From Lentisphaerota bacterium (GTDB lineage Bacteria; Verrucomicrobiota; Lentisphaeria; Victivallales; GWF2-50-93): DNA of 15,524 bases. This document shows, one piece after another, positions 6,806 to 12,288 of the stretch. Under the pieces are notes generated by a model, which was not told where the DNA came from, ran no database searches, and saw nothing but the letters and a program-made list of their open reading frames with translations. Location: positions 1-15,524 of the forward strand of contig JANYBI010000341.1 of assembly GCA_025360875.1 (NCBI GenBank). The letters run 5' to 3'. Both the position numbers and the translations under genes were made by a program. How positions within the stretch are numbered: position 1 is the stretch's first letter; each line of letters opens with the position of its first letter.

Positions 6806-8557
6806 CTACGGTGCCATTTTCTGGGATTTGCCGCCGCCTGCGGGGACGGCATTTCCGGCAGGAGCCGGGGCTTTGTCATCTTCATCTGGAGCCTTCTGGG
6901 CATTTCCGGAAAAACCTTTGCCCTTGCAGTCGGGACATGTCACTTTCCCCCGGCCTTCGCAGTCGGGACACATGGATTTTATAAATCCCACACCGTTGCA
7001 CAGATCGCACTTCTCGGTCTTCGGGCAGATCATTTTCCCGTAGCCGCCGCAGTATGTGCATGTGATGCTCATATTTCCCGTGCCATTGCAGGCGGGGCAT
7101 GTCTTTGCGGTATAGGAAGGATAACAGTACCATGGGGAATACCCTCCGACCACCATTACGGCACCGCTGAAGAGATACACGTTTGATCCGCATGGATATG
7201 AATAGTAACCTGAAACCACTCCGCTTCCGCCGCAATATGAGCAGGTCCTTATGAATTGTCCGGCACCATTGCATATGCTGCATACTTTGTAACCGCTGCC
7301 CTCGCAGATATGGCATGTTATCCTGCCGTTCTGGCATTTCTGGCATTTTTTGGCGACCTTCCCTGTCGCCTGGCATTTCGCACAGGCGATTTCACCGCCT
7401 CCGGAACACCTCCTGCAAAGCTGGTCAGGATTAATCCATGTCCCTCCTGCCCGGATATGTCCGTTCTTGAGATGGTAGTCCAGGATTGTCTTTGGAAAGA
7501 CCTCGAAGTTGTAGAGTGCGAGATTTTTTTCCTTCAGGGAACTGTCGATCTCATCATTGATCTTCGTAGCTTCCGCACCGAGTTCCATCGCACGGCCCAT
7601 GAGCTCCGTGACGGAGGGGTTGATTTTTCTCAGGAAGCCCTGCGCCTGTTCAAGATCGCGTTTCGCCTGTCCGGGGGCTCCGGCAAGATCCCTGGCCTTT
7701 GCGATAAGCTGCCCTGCGGAATCCAGATTGCCCATGGACAACGCCTTGACTACTCCGATATCTGCGACCTCTTCAACGCCATACTGGCGTGTTTCGCCTC
7801 CGGACTCGAAAAGGATTGAGATCTTGTCGCATCCCTTGTATGAACCATGCATGATCCTGCCGTTCTTGAGTACGAGAACTCCAGCCTCAGCCTCGGCCTT
7901 GAGATTGTTCCATCTTTCCTGTTTCTTCTTTTCATTGCCTACCTGCGAATCCCGCAGCGCAGCGGCTTCTGCTGACGGAATCCATTTGCCGTTGAAGTAT
8001 TCCAGCCCCTTCCTCTTCTGCCCGACTGCGAACTTCGCAAAAGAGCTTTCCCTGCTCAAAGAAAGTCCATCGGTGTCCCTGGGAACTTTTATCGTGAATA
8101 CCGAGTTGTTCCTTTTCACGGCGGCGAAATAGGCCTTGTCGTCGGATCCGGTAACCGGCAGCTCCTCGCCGGACCGTAGTATAAAAGGTACGAGACTGGC
8201 CTCTATTCCACCTCTGAAATACATGGAGAAGCCGTCCTTTGAAGGTTCCATCAGGACCATGTACTTCTGATATTTCGGTATCATGCAGCAGACCGCATAG
8301 GATTCTATCCTCACGATCAGCAGGTAGTAATCGGCTGCATCCAGCATGATTGGAAGCCTGGTCTGAGGCGCTATGAAAATCCTGTCCAGACCGGGCTCGA
8401 TTTCAGTTTCAGAAGGGAAAGAGATGAATCCGATCTTAGATTCGACGACCGGAGGGGTGATCTCTTTTTTAACAGGACCTGTTTCGGCGCAGAAAATACG
8501 GAGTCCGGACGTGGAGAATATCAGGATCAGGATAATTGTAAATCTTGTCCAAGCCAT
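6806..8557 (-). CDS. Secreted protein with extended DnaJ-type zinc-finger repeats
   Basis: The 583-residue product starts with a signal peptide (about 1-24, ending FCAE). An N-terminal region of unknown fold follows. Near 190 is a GKWIPSAEAAA motif, and near 225-262 a short beta-rich segment (VLVLKNGRIMHGSYKG). Next comes an alpha-helical, possibly coiled-coil stretch (about 290-350). From about 380 to 545 lie eleven CxxC pairs, many as CxxCxGxG (CEGSG, CNGAG, CGGSG, CNGTG, CKGKG), as in the DnaJ cysteine-rich domain but much longer. A 30-residue aromatic and glycine-rich insert (YYSYPCGSN, GGYSPWYCYPSY) splits the fingers. There is no J domain, so this is not a DnaJ co-chaperone. The start follows GGAG by 5 bases. 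The gene lies 23 bases after the phosphatase gene, as part of one operon. Zinc or other metal binding outside the cytoplasm is inferred. Confidence 0.82.
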   Translation of the reverse strand: MAWTRFTIILILIFSTSGLRIFCAETGPVKKEITPPVVESKIGFISFPSETEIEPGLDRIFIAPQTRLPIMLDAADYYLLIVRIESYAVCCMIPKYQKYMVLMEPSKDGFSMYFRGGIEASLVPFILRSGEELPVTGSDDKAYFAAVKRNNSVFTIKVPRDTDGLSLSRESSFAKFAVGQKRKGLEYFNGKWIPSAEAAALRDSQVGNEKKKQERWNNLKAEAEAGVLVLKNGRIMHGSYKGCDKISILFESGGETRQYGVEEVADIGVVKALSMGNLDSAGQLIAKARDLAGAPGQAKRDLEQAQGFLRKINPSVTELMGRAMELGAEATKINDEIDSSLKEKNLALYNFEVFPKTILDYHLKNGHIRAGGTWINPDQLCRRCSGGGEIACAKCQATGKVAKKCQKCQNGRITCHICEGSGYKVCSICNGAGQFIRTCSYCGGSGVVSGYYSYPCGSNVYLFSGAVMVVGGYSPWYCYPSYTAKTCPACNGTGNMSITCTYCGGYGKMICPKTEKCDLCNGVGFIKSMCPDCEGRGKVTCPDCKGKGFSGNAQKAPDEDDKAPAPAGNAVPAGGGKSQKMAP

Positions 8558-8580
8558 CGCCGCTCCGGAAATAACAGGGC

Positions 8581-10020
8581 CTACACGAAATTATCACGGT
8601 GCTTTATCACTACGAGCGTCTGGTCGTCATAAACCGGCGTATCCTCGACGAACATGTCGACAGACCGCAGTATCTTCTCAATTGTCTCCTGCGGGGAGAT
8701 CCTTCCTTCGCATGACGACATGAAATTCTCTTTGAGCCTTTCAATCCCGAATTCATCGTCGTTTTTGTTGAGGGCTTCCGTGATTCCGTCGGTGTAGAGG
8801 AGGATGGACATGTCCTTGTAGAAAGAGAATGTGAACGTCTCGAACTCATCGACCATATCCCCCGGCATGAGCCCGAGCGCCGTGCCCTGCGTGAAAATCC
8901 TCCTGAGCCTGTGGTGCTGCGAAGGAACGCTTATCAGGAGCTCAGTATGTCCGGCCCGTACATACTCGATAGTGTTTTCCCTCCTGTTCAGGACACAGCA
9001 GGCGATGGTGATGAATCTTTCGGCACTGGTGTCCCTGTACAGGTTGTTGTTGAGATCCCTCATCAGCTCGTTCAACGTAGTGTATCTCTCGATATTCGCC
9101 CTTATGAAGCTCCTGGCCATGAACATGAGGAGGCACGCCGGAATTCCTTTTCCGCATGCGTCTCCAATGATCACCAGCATGCGGTCCTTGTCAATCTCGA
9201 CGAAGTCGTAGAAGTCGCCGCTGACCTCCTTGGCCGATTTCGAGAACGCATGCACAGAGAACTGCCCCCATTCGGGGCATTCCTTCGGAAGGAGGGAGGA
9301 CTGCAGCTGCTTGGCGAATTCCAGTTCCTGGTTGATCCTCTGCTGTTTGCTGAGGTTGGAATACACCTTCACGATATTGTAGGCGAGTTCGACCTGGGCG
9401 GCCATGAATTTCAAGGCGCTGAACTGCTCGGGAGTGAAGCATTTCCCATCCTCCCTGCTGTTGACGGCGCATACGACTCCTATGAGTTTGCCTTCCTTAA
9501 CCATCGGCACCGCCATAAGTGTTTCGATCGGGATTACGCTGCCAGTCGCAATCACGCGAGGGTCTTCCGAAGCTTCCTCGATCAGCAGGGATTCGCGCGT
9601 CCGCGCAATCTCACCGATTAACCCGTCGCCCACCCTGATCTTCTCCCTCCTGAGGGATTCAAGGATGAAACGCGGTTTTGTGAGGACGTATTCCGTCGAC
9701 TTATGGAGGGGGGGGAACGCCCCGGCTATACCGGCGGCCTTCAGATAACCATCGTCCTCAAGAGTGAAAATGCACAGGGAACTCGCTCCGACAAGGTCGG
9801 CGACATAGCGCGCTGTCATGTTCATGGAGTCCTCGATCTCCTCGACAGTTTTCAGATTTTTCGAAAAAATGCTCAGGAAATTGCCGATTTCGGCCTTCTT
9901 GTGCAGGGTATCGTCGAGAATGCCTCTCAGTGAGAAATTCTTGTAGCGGAGATAGAATATGTAGCCTGCTGAAAACACCAGCAGGACAAACAGAGTTATT
10001 TTGATGGATGAATCTGACAT
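8581..10020 (-). CDS. Membrane-anchored GAF-SpoIIE/RsbU-type PP2C serine phosphatase
   Basis: The 479-residue product has one N-terminal membrane helix (about 7-25), a helical linker, a GAF domain (about 60-215; VGDGLIGEIARTRESLLI and LMAVPMVKEGKLIGVV) and a C-terminal PP2C-like SpoIIE domain (about 235-475). Metal-binding aspartates are visible at D269 (EVSGDFYDF), D287 (IGDACGKGIPA), D411 (LYTDGITEA) and D465/D466 (YDDQTLVVIK); RAGHTELL is also present. All catalytic motifs are intact. Proteins of this type dephosphorylate anti-sigma-factor antagonists in partner-switching pathways, with GAF sensing a ligand or signal. No anti-sigma or STAS gene is in the window, so the target is unknown. 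It is the first gene of a three-gene operon with the secreted zinc-finger protein. No strong ribosome binding site precedes the ATG. Confidence 0.93.
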   Translation of the reverse strand: MSDSSIKITLFVLLVFSAGYIFYLRYKNFSLRGILDDTLHKKAEIGNFLSIFSKNLKTVEEIEDSMNMTARYVADLVGASSLCIFTLEDDGYLKAAGIAGAFPPLHKSTEYVLTKPRFILESLRREKIRVGDGLIGEIARTRESLLIEEASEDPRVIATGSVIPIETLMAVPMVKEGKLIGVVCAVNSREDGKCFTPEQFSALKFMAAQVELAYNIVKVYSNLSKQQRINQELEFAKQLQSSLLPKECPEWGQFSVHAFSKSAKEVSGDFYDFVEIDKDRMLVIIGDACGKGIPACLLMFMARSFIRANIERYTTLNELMRDLNNNLYRDTSAERFITIACCVLNRRENTIEYVRAGHTELLISVPSQHHRLRRIFTQGTALGLMPGDMVDEFETFTFSFYKDMSILLYTDGITEALNKNDDEFGIERLKENFMSSCEGRISPQETIEKILRSVDMFVEDTPVYDDQTLVVIKHRDNFV

Positions 10021-10176
10021 ACTTATTGTTCAGAATCAGGCCGGTGAATTAACAACCCAGGCCCCCCTTGAAACAATCAGAATCGCCCTGAAATCTGAAT
10101 GGAATAACTTAATTTTCCTATTGCAAAATACAATTTGGACGGGCAATTTAGTTCAAATTTAATACATGGTGACTTT
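10021..10176. promoter_or_regulatory. Divergent intergenic region with weak promoter candidates
   Basis: This 156-base region must drive the phosphatase operon (leftwards) and trpF (rightwards). For trpF, TACAAT (10129-10134) is a good -10 without a clear -35; GGTGA (10168-10172) is its likely ribosome binding site. For the phosphatase, the complement of AAACAA (10071-10076) and of ATTAAC (10048-10053) gives TTGTTT and GTTAAT spaced by 17, a weak match. I see no operator repeat and no trp leader peptide or attenuator. Confidence 0.3.
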
Positions 10177-10818
10177 ATGGCCGGCAACAACAGGATTTTC
10201 ACGAAGATTTGCGGAATAATCCGCTTTGAGGATGCCGTTATTGCCGCCGAATGCCGGGCTGATGCCCTTGGATTCATCGCATATCCGAAAAGCCCGAGAT
10301 ATGTCGTTTCCGGGAAAGTAATGGAATTGATAAGCTCCTTGAAATGCGAGATCCGCAAGGTCGCAGTCTTTGTAAATCCAACCATTGAAGACGTGGAGAA
10401 ATATGTTGATGCGGGGACGGATGTGATCCAGCTGCATGGCGACGAAACTCCGGAATTCACGGAAAAAGCTGCGAAGTTCGCAGAGGTCTGGAAGGCTCTG
10501 AGACCCAGGAACAGGGAAGATGTTCTGAAATATAAGGATTTCCCCGCATCAAAATTCCTCATCGACTCCTATAATGAGAAAGCCTACGGCGGAACCGGGG
10601 AAAAGGCGGACTGGGAACTTGCGAAGTTCGCAATTGATATGCTGGGAGCGCCGGTTATTCTTTCAGGCGGACTCAATCCTGCGAACATCGCAGACGCAAT
10701 AGACTCAGTCCATCCTTTTGGCGTAGATCTCAGCAGCGGCATAGAATCATCGCCCGGCATCAAGGATCATGCGAAGATGAGAAAGCTGTTCGAGGAAATT
10801 AAAAAGACGCAGCCATAA
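10177..10818 (+). CDS. trpF: Phosphoribosylanthranilate isomerase
   Basis: TrpF converts phosphoribosylanthranilate to CdRP in tryptophan synthesis. It is a cytoplasmic TIM barrel of about 200-210 residues; this product has 213. Visible landmarks: catalytic cysteine C12 in TKICGI; LGFIAYPKSPRYV; VAVFVNPTIEDV; the IQLHGDE strand; catalytic aspartate D130 in FLIDSY; AYGGTGEKADWEL; and the phosphate-binding ILSGGLNPANI and GVDLSSGIESSPGIKD near the C-terminus. The ATG at 10177 is preferred, since it places the KICG strand at the usual distance from the N-terminus and follows GGTGA. A TTG further upstream (10135) gives an unusual extension. It is isolated: no other trp gene is in the window, so the pathway is dispersed or the gene was relocated. 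Confidence 0.95.
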   Translation: MAGNNRIFTKICGIIRFEDAVIAAECRADALGFIAYPKSPRYVVSGKVMELISSLKCEIRKVAVFVNPTIEDVEKYVDAGTDVIQLHGDETPEFTEKAAKFAEVWKALRPRNREDVLKYKDFPASKFLIDSYNEKAYGGTGEKADWELAKFAIDMLGAPVILSGGLNPANIADAIDSVHPFGVDLSSGIESSPGIKDHAKMRKLFEEIKKTQP

Positions 10819-10835
10819 TGACCGCGTCTTTATAT
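10801..10835. terminator. Bidirectional terminator overlapping the trpF stop codon
   Basis: AAAGACGC (10803-10810) and GCGTCTTT (10824-10831) form a perfect 8-bp stem around a 13-base loop that contains the trpF TAA stop. On the - strand the stem is followed by TTTTT, a good intrinsic terminator for the nucleotidyltransferase gene. On the + strand TTTATATATTT follows, a weaker T-rich tail. It is shared by two convergent genes. Confidence 0.75.
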
Positions 10836-10843
10836 ATTTGATT

Positions 10844-11317
10844 TCATTTGATATTCTTGAATTCATCAATAAGGGCGACATCGGCAAGATCTATCGGTCT
10901 TCCTGTTTCAATCTTCATTTTCCTGATGTTATCCAATGATGCCAGACGGATATCATAATTCCCGATTCTCATTTTTACGGAACTTTTAAGCAAATGGGAG
11001 AAATCGGACGGATTGTCCAGGAAGACATCGACGATCTGGGGACCATCCTGGACTGAGAATGAAATACACTGGCCATACAGCAATTCGGGCTTGTCTATTA
11101 GAAGAGAGAAATCATCGCTATCAAGTTTTAAACCAATATCAGAAAGGGTGCTGATTAACTTCCGGATAATTCCTTCTTTCGCAGAAATTCTTATATCGAT
11201 ATCCAAAGTTGTCCGGGAGATGCCATGCAGACTTAGGGCGGCGCCTCCAATAATCACAAACTCCATGCCGCTTCCGGCAAGAGAATTAAGAACTTCTCCC
11301 CAATGAATTTGCTTCAT
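10844..11317 (-). CDS. MNT/AbiEii-like nucleotidyltransferase-fold protein
   Basis: The 157-residue product begins with a helix and then the nucleotidyltransferase-fold signature: IIGGAALSLHG (G24, G25), R35-T-T and D39-x-D41 in TTLDIDIRIS. A later VDVFLDN strand and the C-terminal block IRKMKIETGRPIDLADVALI resemble the mK...R.kD pattern of AbiEii/MNT and DUF6036-like proteins. Relatives include toxins of type IV toxin-antitoxin systems and MNT antitoxins, but many are unassigned. The ATG at 11317 is preferred, with weak AGG at a short distance. A longer frame from 11386 would overlap the upstream gene by 101 bases. Its start overlaps the end of the 63-residue gene by 32 bases, so translation is probably coupled. 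Family assignment is good; toxin function is inference. Confidence 0.75.
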   Translation of the reverse strand: MKQIHWGEVLNSLAGSGMEFVIIGGAALSLHGISRTTLDIDIRISAKEGIIRKLISTLSDIGLKLDSDDFSLLIDKPELLYGQCISFSVQDGPQIVDVFLDNPSDFSHLLKSSVKMRIGNYDIRLASLDNIRKMKIETGRPIDLADVALIDEFKNIK

Positions 11318-11477
11318 TTCGCCTGGTCTTTCTGAATTCCAAATATTTCTTTCTATTATCTTCCGGCAGGAGGGCCAAGTTTTCATGTCCAGCGTTGAGA
11401 CACCATGTCAGCCTGTCCATAGGTGCAAGCTTCATGAATTTCCTGATCTGATTTTTTCTGGTTTCTTCTGGGGACAT
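11286..11477 (-). CDS. Small partner protein upstream of the nucleotidyltransferase
   Basis: The 63-residue product (starts MSPEETRKNQIRKFMKLAPM, then DRLTWCLNAGHENLALLPED and KKYLEFRKTRRN) looks helical and charged. The ATG at 11477 follows AGGTG by 5 bases, a good site. Its end overlaps the preferred start of the nucleotidyltransferase gene by 32 bases in another frame, the usual geometry of a coupled two-gene unit. Small proteins with an 'M.p.eRL..al' helix upstream of such nucleotidyltransferases are familiar, but I cannot name the family with confidence. It could be the partner (antitoxin-like) of the downstream protein. It is soluble and has no signal peptide. Confidence 0.65.
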   Translation of the reverse strand: MSPEETRKNQIRKFMKLAPMDRLTWCLNAGHENLALLPEDNRKKYLEFRKTRRNEANSLGRSS

Positions 11478-11547
11478 GGCAACACCTGTTCGTTTTCTTA
11501 ATATACAGTGAGTTAATGTAAAAAAAAGTTGATGTTCGAAGAGTTAG

Positions 11548-11587
11548 CTGTCTCAGCGAATAGTATAAGAAATCATACGCTAGACAG
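11548..11587. other. Bulged hairpin in the gap upstream of the nucleotidyltransferase pair
   Basis: CTGTCTCAGCG (11548-11558) pairs with CGCTAGACAG (11578-11587), with a single bulged base, around a 19-base A+T-rich loop. It lies in the 197-base gap (11478-11674) between the small gene pair and the 97-residue membrane protein gene, all on the - strand. It could end the upstream transcript or be an operator for the pair. There is no T-run; no function is proven. AATATA (11500-11505) read on the - strand gives TATATT, a possible -10 for the pair. Confidence 0.3.
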
Positions 11588-11674
11588 GCAACAATAAGGC
11601 CGCGAATAATTACCATTTACGTAAAAATATGGCATAAGGTTATACGGATTGGCTCCGGATTTACTTATATAAAA

Positions 11675-11968
11675 TTAATGCATATTCTTAAATATGAGGA
11701 TGAGAGAAGTTAGTAAAAAGACCCAGATAAGGTTAATGCCACCCCAAATGTAGATAAACCAAGGTATTCTCTCATGTGAGTCGCGACAAATGGCGATAAT
11801 AGTTGATAAATCCAATAGCTGGGAATATCCCCAATTTGCGCCATTTGCCGGATTTCCCCTTTTATTTCTGATGTAGGGACGCATATAGAAGAACCATATT
11901 GCAGTTGGTCCTATTAGGAGTGATACAAAGGAAATGGCTATAAAGAATATAAATATGTTTGAAAACAT
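11675..11968 (-). CDS. Small two-helix membrane protein, unknown function
   Basis: The 97-residue product has two predicted membrane helices (about 4-28 and 69-93). They flank a polar loop containing YIRNKRGNPANGANWGYSQL and CRDSHERIPW. It ends in KNMH. The ATG at 11968 follows AAAGGAAA at a suitable distance. I do not recognise the family. It is A+T-rich compared with the flanking operons and stands alone between a palindromic element and the nucleotidyltransferase pair, so it may be an acquired gene. The regular helix pattern and the ribosome binding site support it as real. Confidence 0.6.
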   Translation of the reverse strand: MFSNIFIFFIAISFVSLLIGPTAIWFFYMRPYIRNKRGNPANGANWGYSQLLDLSTIIAICRDSHERIPWFIYIWGGINLIWVFLLTSLILIFKNMH

Positions 11969-12014
11969 TTATTTCCTTTTATTCAGCACCTTTCAGTCTG
12001 CAATATGAATTGCC

Positions 12015-12033
12015 GGCGGGACGTTTACCCGCC
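12015..12033. terminator. G+C-rich hairpin, possible transcript end
   Basis: GGCGGG (12015-12020) and CCCGCC (12028-12033) form a 6-bp stem with a 7-base loop, downstream of the HtrA-like operon and upstream of the 97-residue gene. There is no T-run. It may be a terminator or part of the larger palindromic element that follows. Confidence 0.3.
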
Positions 12034-12042
12034 TTCGGAGCC

Positions 12043-12180
12043 TGTCGGACTTAGAAATGAGTTCAAATATAGGTGATTTGGCTCGTAGTAGCGCATGTTT
12101 GCGCGTTCTTTGGCGTTTTCAGATTCCATTAAGAACGCTCGAACACGAGCTACTACAAACGAATAACCTTAAGTCCGACA
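12043..12180. mobile_element. REPIN/MITE-like inverted-repeat element (138 bases)
   Basis: Perfect 11-base terminal inverted repeats, TGTCGGACTTA (12043-12053) and TAAGTCCGACA (12170-12180), bound the element. Inside, a 26-base arm (12085-12110) matches the inverse of a second arm (12131-12156) at 22 of 26 positions around a 20-base centre. Each arm starts with GTAG and then has a 5-bp hairpin with a 4-base loop: GCGCA-TGTT-TGCGC on the left and GCTCG-AACA-CGAGC on the right. The four arm differences are two compensatory pairs that keep both hairpins. A GTAG tetranucleotide 5' of a hairpin, in inverted pairs, is the known layout of REP/REPIN elements moved by RAYT transposases. No transposase is encoded here. 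No clear target duplication is visible. It occupies much of the 320-base gap 11969-12288. The remainder has a G+C-rich stretch (12191-12220) and repeated ATTCGATT words (12237-12259), but no gene. Confidence 0.7.
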
Positions 12181-12288
12181 CCCTACTTCGGCGGCGCCAT
12201 AGGCGACCAGGGCCGGCGCTCCAGAATTACTTCATAATTCGATTGCTCGTCATTCGATTATTCGGTTGTTCCTCTGTCCGGTTCAATT

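Noticed and set aside
8911..9621. 236-residue open frame on the + strand
   Set aside because: Antisense to the GAF-SpoIIE phosphatase, whose motifs are intact; no domain recognised.
10135..10176. TTG start for trpF giving 14 extra residues
   Set aside because: The ATG at 10177 gives the family length and places the catalytic KICG strand correctly.
11383..11616. 77-residue open frame on the - strand
   Set aside because: Overlaps the 63-residue gene in another frame without a ribosome binding site or any recognisable motif.
12181..12288. Possible attachment site, integron attC or terminator in the G+C-rich stretch
   Set aside because: No integrase nearby, no core-site motifs, and the stems seen are short with no T-run; only small repeated ATTCGATT words remain.
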